From Megasphaera sp. (GTDB lineage Bacteria; Bacillota; Negativicutes; Veillonellales; Megasphaeraceae), in assembly GCA_022641375.1 (NCBI GenBank), contig JALCDF010000010.1, positions 1 to 40,430 on the forward strand: a stretch of DNA of 40,430 bases. Direction: 5' to 3'. The position numbers were made by a program, and so were the translations under genes. Of this stretch, positions 34,182 through 40,430 are shown one piece after another. Within the stretch, counting starts at the first letter, position 1, and each line of letters starts with the position of its first letter. The notes under the pieces were generated by a model, which saw only the letters and a program-made list of their open reading frames with translations, was not told where the DNA came from and did not search any database.

Positions 34182-35174
34182 TCATGATTTATTTTTTTGA
34201 TAACGGGCCAGGGCCTTTTGCTCTTCTTTTGTTAATTTCTGGACTTTTGCGGCATCTTTTGCTGCGAGAGTGGCATTCCCCATGGTTTCATATAATTTTC
34301 CCCGCTGCCGATAGGCATCGATGGCTTTTTTATTCAAAGAGATAGCCTGATTGAAATCATCCAGCGCTTTTTCGTTTTGTTGTAATGCGGCGTATATACG
34401 GCCCCGGTCTATATATACGGCCGTATTTTTTTTATTGGCGGCCAGGACTGTTTCGATATCGGCCAGGGCCGAAGGATAGTCCTCCTGTTGCAGGAAGGCC
34501 TGATACCGATGGATGTGGGCATTGATGTTGTCCGGCTGCAAGGCGAGGATGTGATCATAATTGGCAATGGCTGCGGTATAATTCTTATAGGGAGCATCCT
34601 GATAGATGGCAGCTTGTTTTTCATAGGCTTTTATATCATCTGGAAACAGTTCAAGCTGTTTTTTATAATCGGCTAAGGCCTGATCATAATTTTTTTGTGA
34701 CGCATAGGCATTGGCCCGTTCCAGATATAATGGTTTCATCGCCACAGGATACGTCAGGGCCTGTGTCAAATCGGCAATGGCCTGGTCATATTTCTCCAAT
34801 TCCATATAGGCTAACGCCCGGTCATAATATATGCCCTGGGCATCGTCGCCAGCGGTGTTGTTATATAATGACAGTACTGTCGTGTAGTCAGCGATGGCCT
34901 GGTCATATTTTTTTTCGAAACTATAAGATAATCCCCGCAGTTTTAAAGCACCGGCATTGGCAGGGTCGGCAGCTAAGACTGCCGTGAATTTTTGGATGGC
35001 TTTGTCATAGTTGGCTTTACCGAAATAGAGCCAGCCTTGGCGGAGATTCGGTTCTGTTACGGCTGAATCAGACTGGACCGGATCCGGTGAAGCGGCATAG
35101 GCCGGCGGTGTTATTCCGAGGGGGATAGTGCAACCGATGCAGCCGGCCAACAGCAGGCAGACAATCATTTTCAT
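34182..35174 (-). CDS. TPR-repeat lipoprotein
   Basis: This 330-residue protein has a lipoprotein signal: a short hydrophobic N-terminus and a lipobox LLAGC with the lipidated cysteine at residue 12. After a linker come about seven 34-residue tetratricopeptide repeats with patterns such as YDQAIADYTTVLSLY and YDQALADYKKQLELF, then a charged tail. It would sit on the outer face of a membrane as a protein-binding scaffold. I start at the ATG at 35174, which overlaps the stop of the upstream gene as ATGA and has AGGAAA before it; a start seven codons earlier would spoil the signal peptide. Binding partners are unknown. Confidence 0.88.
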   Translation of the reverse strand: MKMIVCLLLAGCIGCTIPLGITPPAYAASPDPVQSDSAVTEPNLRQGWLYFGKANYDKAIQKFTAVLAADPANAGALKLRGLSYSFEKKYDQAIADYTTVLSLYNNTAGDDAQGIYYDRALAYMELEKYDQAIADLTQALTYPVAMKPLYLERANAYASQKNYDQALADYKKQLELFPDDIKAYEKQAAIYQDAPYKNYTAAIANYDHILALQPDNINAHIHRYQAFLQQEDYPSALADIETVLAANKKNTAVYIDRGRIYAALQQNEKALDDFNQAISLNKKAIDAYRQRGKLYETMGNATLAAKDAAKVQKLTKEEQKALARYQKNKS

Positions 35175-35749
35175 AGAGTAGTTTCCTTTCTCCATACATT
35201 TTTTTCTGATATGACGATATCTATAGGGATATCATGTGGTTCCGTGGGAACATCATCGGTCATGATGCGGCTGCGGCACAGCATGATCGTTGCAAAAGTT
35301 CCCTGTAGCAGATAGCGGTCATAATACCCGCCGCCGTATCCCAGCCGCAACCCCTGGCAGCTGCCCGTGACGCAGGGGATGATACCCAGATCGATATCCC
35401 GGGGCTGCAGGACCGGCGTATCCGCTTGGGGTTCTTCGATATGATAGAAGCCGGGATGTACGTCGTTCCATGAAGTAATACGGTGGGTTTCCATGATGCC
35501 GGGAGACAGGCAGAGCGGTACGCCAACGGCTTTTCCGTCTTGCCAGGCCTGTTCAATAAGGGGACGGGTATTGATTTCCCGGTCTGTCCCGATATAACAA
35601 AATAAGGTATGGGCCTGACGATATTCCGGCAACTGCAGGAGAGCCTTGATGATAGCCGTATCGGCATTACGCCGGTAGGCTGCATCCAGGCAGGATATAC
35701 GCTGCTGGATGTCCTGCCGGAGGGTCTTCTTTTTTTCCTGTATAGTCAT
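35171..35749 (-). CDS. 5-formyltetrahydrofolate cyclo-ligase
   Basis: This 192-residue cytoplasmic enzyme converts 5-formyl-THF and ATP to 5,10-methenyl-THF and thereby recycles folate. The basic N-terminal ATP-binding region (KKTLRQDI) and the substrate/ATP motif LGYGGGYYDRYL (about 138-149) are diagnostic. The length is normal. AAAGGAG precedes the ATG at 35749. It is translationally coupled to the TPR lipoprotein gene downstream, an arrangement with no obvious functional logic. Confidence 0.93.
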   Translation of the reverse strand: MTIQEKKKTLRQDIQQRISCLDAAYRRNADTAIIKALLQLPEYRQAHTLFCYIGTDREINTRPLIEQAWQDGKAVGVPLCLSPGIMETHRITSWNDVHPGFYHIEEPQADTPVLQPRDIDLGIIPCVTGSCQGLRLGYGGGYYDRYLLQGTFATIMLCRSRIMTDDVPTEPHDIPIDIVISEKNVWRKETTL

Positions 35750-35832
35750 GGATATCTCTCCTTTCGTATTATCATACTACATTTTTCCAAAAAAAGGTAA
35801 CGGACTGGATTACATTGCGCTTGTTTTCCCCC

Positions 35833-35862
35833 TTGCGTTAGCCCTGCTCTTTATGATATACT
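35833..35862 (+). promoter_or_regulatory. Promoter of the rpsF-ssb-rpsR operon
   Basis: TTGCGT (35833-35838), 18 bases and TATACT (35857-35862) form a reasonable sigma-70 promoter, giving a leader of about 70 bases. Confidence 0.55.
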
Positions 35863-35869
35863 AGTAAGG

Positions 35870-35909
35870 CTTGAGTACGTCAAGCTCCTAGCCCTTCTAA
35901 GGGAAGGGC
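35870..35909 (+). promoter_or_regulatory. Two small hairpins in the rpsF leader
   Basis: CTTGA/TCAAG (35870-35884) and a perfect 7-bp stem GCCCTTC/GAAGGGC (35891-35909) precede the ribosome site. Ribosomal proteins S6 and S18 regulate this operon through a leader structure in other bacteria, but I could not identify the conserved bulge of that motif with certainty. Confidence 0.3.
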
Positions 35910-35936
35910 CATATGTCCAAAAGAGGAGGTGATTTC

Positions 35937-36221
35937 GTGAATAAGTACGAAGTCATGTTTATTGCAAAGCCGCTCGAAGAAACAGAAGTAGATCCGATCG
36001 TTGAATTCATTTCCAACCTGATCACAAAGAACGGCGGCAATATTGAAAAAGTAGATCGTTGGGGTAAACGCCATTTAGCTTATTTGGTAAAAAAACAGTC
36101 CGAAGGCTATTATGTGTTGATTAACTTTGAAGCAGATCCTACTGTAATCAAAGAAATCGACCGCGTTATTAAAATCCGCGATGAAATTCTGAGACACTTG
36201 ATCGTCAAGATCGACGAATAA
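35937..36221 (+). CDS. rpsF: 30S ribosomal protein S6
   Basis: This 94-residue ribosomal protein begins MNKYEVMFIAKP and shows the central WGKRHLAY segment of S6, which binds 16S rRNA together with S18. The start is the GTG at 35937, which sits behind an excellent AGAGGAGG site. An upstream in-frame ATG would add eight residues before the conserved N-terminus and has no site. The order rpsF-ssb-rpsR is the standard conserved operon. Confidence 0.96.
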   Translation: MNKYEVMFIAKPLEETEVDPIVEFISNLITKNGGNIEKVDRWGKRHLAYLVKKQSEGYYVLINFEADPTVIKEIDRVIKIRDEILRHLIVKIDE

Positions 36222-36237
36222 CCGGAGGCGCAGAGGT

Positions 36238-36681
36238 ATGAACTCAGTACAATTGTTAGGGAATTTAGCACGTGACCCGGAAATCCGTTTTACGAAGACC
36301 GGCAGAGCGGTTGCCATGTTCACCGTTGCCTGCACACGGACGTATATACCGGCCGGCAGTACAGAACAACGAGAATTAACTGATTTTATTCCTTGTGTTG
36401 CTTGGGGTAATTTGGCGGAAAACTGTGGCAATAATTTGGCAAAGGGCAACCGGGTATTTGTTCAGGGTCGTATTTCCGTGCGTTCGTATGAAACGCAGGA
36501 CGGCCAGAAACGGTACCGGACAGAAGTCGTTTGTGATTTTGTTGCTCAGACGATGGGTTCCGAACGTCAGCAGTCAGCACCAGGTGCCGCTGCACCGAAA
36601 CCACAGCCGAAACCGGCTGCTCCGGGAGCAGGATTTGGTAACATGGGCTCTGATGCTAATGATGAAGATATCCCGTTTTAA
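36238..36681 (+). CDS. ssb: Single-stranded DNA-binding protein
   Basis: This 147-residue protein has an N-terminal OB fold (NSVQLLGNLARDPEIRFT at the start, then the FIPCVAWGNLAE segment), a glutamine/proline/alanine-rich linker (about 110-135) and the acidic C-terminal tip DEDIPF that recruits replication and repair proteins. It protects single-stranded DNA as a tetramer. It lies between rpsF and rpsR, 16 bases after rpsF, with GGAGG upstream. Confidence 0.96.
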   Translation: MNSVQLLGNLARDPEIRFTKTGRAVAMFTVACTRTYIPAGSTEQRELTDFIPCVAWGNLAENCGNNLAKGNRVFVQGRISVRSYETQDGQKRYRTEVVCDFVAQTMGSERQQSAPGAAAPKPQPKPAAPGAGFGNMGSDANDEDIPF

Positions 36682-36724
36682 AGTCAAACACAACCCTTCT
36701 TAATTTTTGAAGGAGGAATTATAC

Positions 36725-36955
36725 ATGAGAAGAGAACGCTCGAGAAAACCGAGAAGAAAAGTATGCAGCTTCTGTGTAGATCATGCTGAAACCATTGACT
36801 ACAAAGACGTTGCTAAGCTTCGCCGTTTTACGACAGAACGTGGTAAAATTTTGCCGCGTCGTATTTCCGGCGTTTGCGCTAAACATCAGCGCAAATTGAC
36901 GATCGCTATTAAACGCGCTCGTGCTATTGCTTTGCTTCCATACACAGCAGAATAG
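36725..36955 (+). CDS. rpsR: 30S ribosomal protein S18
   Basis: This 76-residue basic protein begins [12 protein letters not shown] and contains CSFC, the [10 protein letters not shown] segment and [19 protein letters not shown], all typical of S18. CxxC plus a further Cys and His make this the zinc-binding (C+) form. The ATG at 36725 follows GAAGGAGG. It is the last gene of the operon. Confidence 0.96.
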   Translation: MRRERSRKPRRKVCSFCVDHAETIDYKDVAKLRRFTTERGKILPRRISGVCAKHQRKLTIAIKRARAIALLPYTAE

Positions 36956-36966
36956 TCACAACAATA

Positions 36967-36992
36967 AAAGCCATCCTGAGGATGGCTTTTTT
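36967..36992 (+). terminator. Terminator of the rpsF operon
   Basis: An 8-bp stem AGCCATCC/GGATGGCT with a 3-base loop is followed by seven Ts. Confidence 0.92.
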
Positions 36993-37047
36993 TAGTATTA
37001 TGTTTTAAAATAGATGATAAAGAAGGTCTTCTTTTTACTGGCGGACA

Positions 37048-37938
37048 CTATGCCGGTACATATACATTTAAAAAGGAGGGCAGTACGGTCAGTTCCAGCG
37101 GAAATCCCGGGCCTTCGTCGCCGTCAATGTTTGTGGATAACGGATTGTCATCGAGAAGGGTGATCTTGGCATGGGTAAGGGTGGTCAGCGTCATATATTC
37201 GGCACTGACAGGGGTGCCGGCAAGGAATTCGGGGATGATTTTGAGGATGTCCAGATAGTTGAACTGTTTAAAAATAGCCAGCCATATCTTTCCGTCATTG
37301 ACTTTCGCTTTAGGGGCGATATTGCGGAAGCTGCCGACGGAACTGGTCAGCATGGCAATCAGCAGGGGCGAGCGGTATATATTTTCCCCCGCTTCGGTTT
37401 CTATCTTGAATAAAGACGATTCGTGGTTTTGCATGGCTTTGATTCCCGTCAGGAAATATGCCAGCGGGCCGAGCAATGTCTTTTGTTCGATGGATACATG
37501 GCCTACCGCTTCGGGCATGATGCCGGCAGCAATCGTATTGACAAAATAGCGGTCATTCGCCTTGGCAATATCGACAGGTACCAGCCGGGTATGTTTCAAC
37601 TTATCGATGGCTACTTCCGGATGGAGCGGAACGGATAAAGCCCGGGCCAGGTCGTTGACGGTCCCTAAGGGGACAAATCCAAAATTAATAGGCGTATTTG
37701 CCTGGGCCAGCCCATTGATCGTTTCGTTCAGGGTGCCGTCGCCACCCATGCAGAATACAGAATTAAAACCGGCTGAAGCCGCTTCTTTTGCCCATTCCGT
37801 AGCGTCGCCGGCTTTGCGGGTCAGTCGTGTTTCTACCGTATCGAACATCGTTTCCAGCTGGATGCGCAAATTATCCTTGTGATATTTTGCCCGTTCCCGC
37901 CCGGCTGTCGGGTTAATTATTAACATACATCGTTTCAC
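37048..37938 (-). CDS. Diacylglycerol/lipid kinase family protein (DgkB/YegS type)
   Basis: This 296-residue cytoplasmic or membrane-associated enzyme has the DAGK catalytic domain: NPTAGR near residue 9 and the nucleotide-binding GGDGTLNE (about 65-72), followed by the two-domain fold typical of DgkB, YegS and BmrU. It would phosphorylate a lipid such as diacylglycerol, and the exact lipid is unclear. The start is a GTG at 37938 with GAGGAG nine bases upstream. It is monocistronic and divergent from the gamma-glutamyltransferase gene. Confidence 0.9.
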   Translation of the reverse strand: MKRCMLIINPTAGRERAKYHKDNLRIQLETMFDTVETRLTRKAGDATEWAKEAASAGFNSVFCMGGDGTLNETINGLAQANTPINFGFVPLGTVNDLARALSVPLHPEVAIDKLKHTRLVPVDIAKANDRYFVNTIAAGIMPEAVGHVSIEQKTLLGPLAYFLTGIKAMQNHESSLFKIETEAGENIYRSPLLIAMLTSSVGSFRNIAPKAKVNDGKIWLAIFKQFNYLDILKIIPEFLAGTPVSAEYMTLTTLTHAKITLLDDNPLSTNIDGDEGPGFPLELTVLPSFLNVYVPA

Positions 37939-38063
37939 GTCTGCTATCTCCTCATGATAATATAATTCTCAGTTTCCGTTTGTATATATTATATATATAA
38001 AATGCGTAGAAGTGAAGAGAAAACAAAAATAATTCGGTAACAAAGGCAATTTGTTTTAGCATA

Positions 38064-38092
38064 TTGGTAAAAAGCGTATGACATGGTATAGT
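38064..38092 (+). promoter_or_regulatory. Promoter of the gamma-glutamyltransferase homologue
   Basis: TTGGTA (38064-38069), 17 bases and TATAGT (38087-38092), with TG forming an extended -10, lie just before the gene. Confidence 0.55.
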
Positions 38093-38129
38093 ATATGAGG
38101 AAGAAAATAAGTTGAAAGGAGTCATTATT

Positions 38130-39737
38130 ATGCAATTTGATGCCTTATTTTATCCATATGGTTCACGGCGTGAAGTGGTATATGCCCGTCATGGAATGGT
38201 TTGCACATCGCAATCACTGGCAGCACAGGCGGGATTATATATACTTCGGGAAGGCGGAAATGCAATAGATGCAGCGTTGGCGACAGCGATGGCATTGGTT
38301 GTATTGGAACCAGTCAGTAACGGACTGGGAAGTGATGCTTTTGCGCTCATTTGGACAAAAGGCAAGCTGTACGGCATGAATGGCAGCGGCTGGTCACCGG
38401 CATCCCTGACCTATGATGCGGTCAAACGCGCCGGGTATGATACGATGCCGATGCGCGGCTGGGTACCGGTCATGGTTCCGGGGGCACCGGCGGCCTGGTC
38501 GGAAATCCACCGGCGGTTTGGAAGATTGCCCTTTGAACGATTATTTGAGCCGGCCATCCGGTATGCTGAAGAAGGGTATGCCGTTATGCCGACGACAGCG
38601 TCATTGTTGAAGGAAAGTGCGGATGCGTTCGCTCCATATCGGAATGAACCGGCATTCAATGGTTTGTTTGATACCTTTTTCTATCAGGGCAGGGCTCATC
38701 AGGCCGGTGAAATCATGAAATTGCCCGCTGTGGCAAAATCACTGCGCTTACTGCGGGACAGCCATTGCCGCTCCTTGTATGAAGGAGAGTTAGCTGATGC
38801 TGTCGACAATTGGTCCAGACAGACCGGCGGGTATATCCGCAAGGACGATTTGACAGCGTATGAACCGCAATGGGTATCTCCGGTCAGTACGACATATCGC
38901 GGCTATGATGTTTGGGAAATTCCGCCGAACGGACATGGATTAGTCGTCCTCATGGCCCTGAATATTGCTCGTGGATTTGATTTTCATACGCGGGATACGA
39001 CAGAAACATTTCACCGCCAGATTGAAGCGATGAAGCTGGCGTTTACGGATGGCAAACAATATATTGCCGATCCGCGCTACATGACGACCGATATATCATA
39101 TTGGCTGTCGGAAACATATGCCGTCCGCCGCCGGGCCCTGATTGGTGATAGGGCAATCCTGCCGAAACCGCTGGATGTGAATAATGGCGGAACTGTATAT
39201 TTGTGTACGGCGGATGATGAAGGGAATATGGTATCGTATATTCAAAGCAATTTTGATGGTTTCGGTTCCGGAATTGTCATCCCGGGATATGGCATATCCC
39301 TGAACGACCGGGGAGCTAACTTCTATGTAGACCCGGATCGTGACAATTGTGTCGGACCCCGCAAGAAATCATACCATACCATCATTCCGGGCTTTCTTAC
39401 CAAGGGTGCTGCGCCTGTCGGTCCGTTTGGTGTCATGGGAGGATTCATGCAGCCCCAGGGGCAGATGCAGGTCGTGATGAATAGTATTGATTTTCATCTC
39501 AATCCACAGGCCGCATTAGATGCACCCCGCTGGCAATGGACCGGCGGCCGGCGTATTGAAATAGAACCGGCGGTACCGGATGCTGTCAGAGAAGGCCTGA
39601 TTAGTAAAGGTCATGAAATCGTTGTCAATCCCGATATTCGTGCCTACGGAAGGGGTCAGATCATCTGGCGTACTCCTGAAGGCACGTTGATGGGGGCAAC
39701 AGAACCACGGGCGGATGGAACAGTCGCGGCGTGGTAG
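38130..39737 (+). CDS. Gamma-glutamyltransferase family protein, cytoplasmic type
   Basis: This 535-residue Ntn-hydrolase of the gamma-glutamyltranspeptidase/acylase family cleaves itself before a threonine that becomes the nucleophile. By alignment with the E. coli enzyme that residue is Thr355 in NNGGTVYLCTADDEGN. Other family segments are EGGNAIDAALAT near residue 41 and GSGIVIPGYGISLNDRG. Unlike the classical exported enzyme it has no signal peptide, so it may be an intracellular hydrolase or acylase like Bacillus YwrD, with unknown substrate. I start at the ATG at 38130, eight bases after AAAGGAG; the TTG at 38112 is less likely. Confidence 0.88.
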   Translation: MQFDALFYPYGSRREVVYARHGMVCTSQSLAAQAGLYILREGGNAIDAALATAMALVVLEPVSNGLGSDAFALIWTKGKLYGMNGSGWSPASLTYDAVKRAGYDTMPMRGWVPVMVPGAPAAWSEIHRRFGRLPFERLFEPAIRYAEEGYAVMPTTASLLKESADAFAPYRNEPAFNGLFDTFFYQGRAHQAGEIMKLPAVAKSLRLLRDSHCRSLYEGELADAVDNWSRQTGGYIRKDDLTAYEPQWVSPVSTTYRGYDVWEIPPNGHGLVVLMALNIARGFDFHTRDTTETFHRQIEAMKLAFTDGKQYIADPRYMTTDISYWLSETYAVRRRALIGDRAILPKPLDVNNGGTVYLCTADDEGNMVSYIQSNFDGFGSGIVIPGYGISLNDRGANFYVDPDRDNCVGPRKKSYHTIIPGFLTKGAAPVGPFGVMGGFMQPQGQMQVVMNSIDFHLNPQAALDAPRWQWTGGRRIEIEPAVPDAVREGLISKGHEIVVNPDIRAYGRGQIIWRTPEGTLMGATEPRADGTVAAW

Positions 39738-39795
39738 ATTTATAGCATAGTTTAATTCAAAATAATGTATTGTGCTGGGGGGGGAAGATAGCACT

Positions 39796-40380
39796 ATGGT
39801 GTACGGATATGTTCGTGTATCCAGTAAGGAACAAAATCTTGCTCGTCAGCTTAATCGTTTAGTGAAATATGGCGTCAAAGAAAAACGTATTTATGCTGAT
39901 AAGGAAAGTGGTAAGGATTTTAACAGGGACAGGTATCAGCAGCTTGTTCGCAGATTGACAAGAAAAGATTGTATTGTGCTGACCTCACTGGATCGTTTGG
40001 GGAGAAATTATGTAGAAATCCAGGAACAATGGCGCTATATTACACATGAATTAGAGGCGGATATTATCATACTGGATATGCCGCTTCTCAATACGAGGAT
40101 GACACCGAATAACCTGACCGGACGATTTATTGCCGATTTGGTATTGCAGGTGCTCAGCTATGTTGCGGAAACAGAACGCAGCAATATCAGGAAAAGACAG
40201 GCTGACGGCATTGTCATAGCCAAAGCTAAAGGTGTGAAATTCGGCAGGAGTATCAAGTTGAAACCCGGTGAATTCGACGAGGTATTGTACCTTTGGAGTC
40301 ATAATCAGATTTCATTCAGCGAAGCTGCCCGACGCTTGCAGGTAAGCCGGTCCTGGTTATATAGACAGTTAGAAAAATAA
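39796..40380 (+). CDS. Small serine recombinase (resolvase/invertase family)
   Basis: This 194-residue protein has the serine recombinase catalytic domain: GYVRVSSKEQN with the nucleophilic serine at residue 9 or 10, LDRLGRN around residue 70 and the ETERSNIRKRQADGI segment, where the catalytic domain passes into the DNA-binding linker. A C-terminal helix-turn-helix follows (SFSEAARRLQVSRSWLY). This is the size of Tn3-type resolvases and DNA invertases. The ATG at 39796 lies about nine bases after a G-rich site. No transposase, terminal repeats or obvious inversion sites are seen beside it, so it may be a remnant of a mobile element or a stand-alone invertase. Confidence 0.9.
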   Translation: MVYGYVRVSSKEQNLARQLNRLVKYGVKEKRIYADKESGKDFNRDRYQQLVRRLTRKDCIVLTSLDRLGRNYVEIQEQWRYITHELEADIIILDMPLLNTRMTPNNLTGRFIADLVLQVLSYVAETERSNIRKRQADGIVIAKAKGVKFGRSIKLKPGEFDEVLYLWSHNQISFSEAARRLQVSRSWLYRQLEK

Positions 40381-40430
40381 ACAGCAGTGGTATTTTAAAA
40401 ATTATTTTAAAATACCACTGCTGTTTTTTT
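40381..40430 (+). terminator. Terminator after the recombinase
   Basis: A perfect 20-bp stem (40381-40400 with 40405-40424) has a 4-base loop and runs into Ts at the window edge. The stop codon directly abuts it. Confidence 0.92.

Noticed and set aside
35891-35909. Intrinsic terminator before rpsF
   Set aside because: The 7-bp hairpin is not followed by a T run, and the ribosome site lies just downstream; it is listed only as a leader hairpin.
1-40430. CRISPR arrays, tRNA or rRNA genes, insertion sequences
   Set aside because: No regularly spaced repeats, no tRNA- or rRNA-like segment and no transposase gene were recognised by eye; short tRNA genes could be missed without a covariance search.

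Overview
The window looks like the chromosome of a butyrate/caproate-forming anaerobe of the Negativicutes, most likely Megasphaera or a close Veillonellaceae relative. This is an inference from the acyl-CoA dehydrogenases, crotonase and thiolase of reductive fatty-acid synthesis, a superoxide reductase, [FeFe]-hydrogenase-type genes, purine-rich Shine-Dalgarno sites and moderate GC content. No rRNA, tRNA, CRISPR array or insertion sequence was recognised.

Layout. 1-6475 holds acyl-CoA metabolism: the end of a crotonase, an acyl-CoA dehydrogenase, a GntP-type permease, and then on the minus strand a thiolase, a second acyl-CoA dehydrogenase and a MarR repressor. 6577-7317 carries a superoxide reductase and a small zinc-ribbon membrane protein. 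7560-8835 is a dicarboxylate/amino-acid symporter gene broken by one extra T in a T8 run. 22508-24790 has a secreted 5'-nucleotidase and a PAP2 phosphatase. 25030-30162 has an OPT peptide transporter, PepD, an unknown protein and Xpt. 30368-35749 has PurL, a TPR lipoprotein and 5-formyl-THF cyclo-ligase. 35937-36955 is rpsF-ssb-rpsR. The end has a lipid kinase, a gamma-glutamyltransferase homologue and a small serine recombinase.

The remarkable part is 8851-22475, which reads as one 13-gene transcription unit: a promoter and structured leader with a terminator/antiterminator choice; a TM1266-type hydrogenase regulator; a NifH-NifD-NifK-like set; hypF, hypC, hypD and hypE; a second NifH-NifD-NifK-like set; hydF; a flavodoxin-ferredoxin fusion; and a strong terminator. 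HypCDEF are known to make the Fe(CN)2CO unit of [NiFe]-hydrogenases, and HydF is the scaffold for the diiron subcluster of [FeFe]-hydrogenases. Here the two machineries lie together with two complete nitrogenase-like two-component reductases, and without hydE, hydG, hypA, hypB, any hydrogenase subunit or any nitrogenase cofactor gene (nifB/E/N) in the window.

My working hypothesis is a previously undescribed metallocofactor pathway, possibly an alternative H-cluster assembly route. In it HypCDEF would supply the CO/CN-ligated iron, the nitrogenase-like reductases would carry out reductive steps fed by the terminal ferredoxin, and HydF would receive the product. The gene identities are well supported by motifs. 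The joint pathway is inference.

A second regulatory theme is a set of similar partly palindromic sites next to the promoters of the superoxide reductase, marR and the second acyl-CoA dehydrogenase. They suggest one MarR-controlled redox/fatty-acid regulon.
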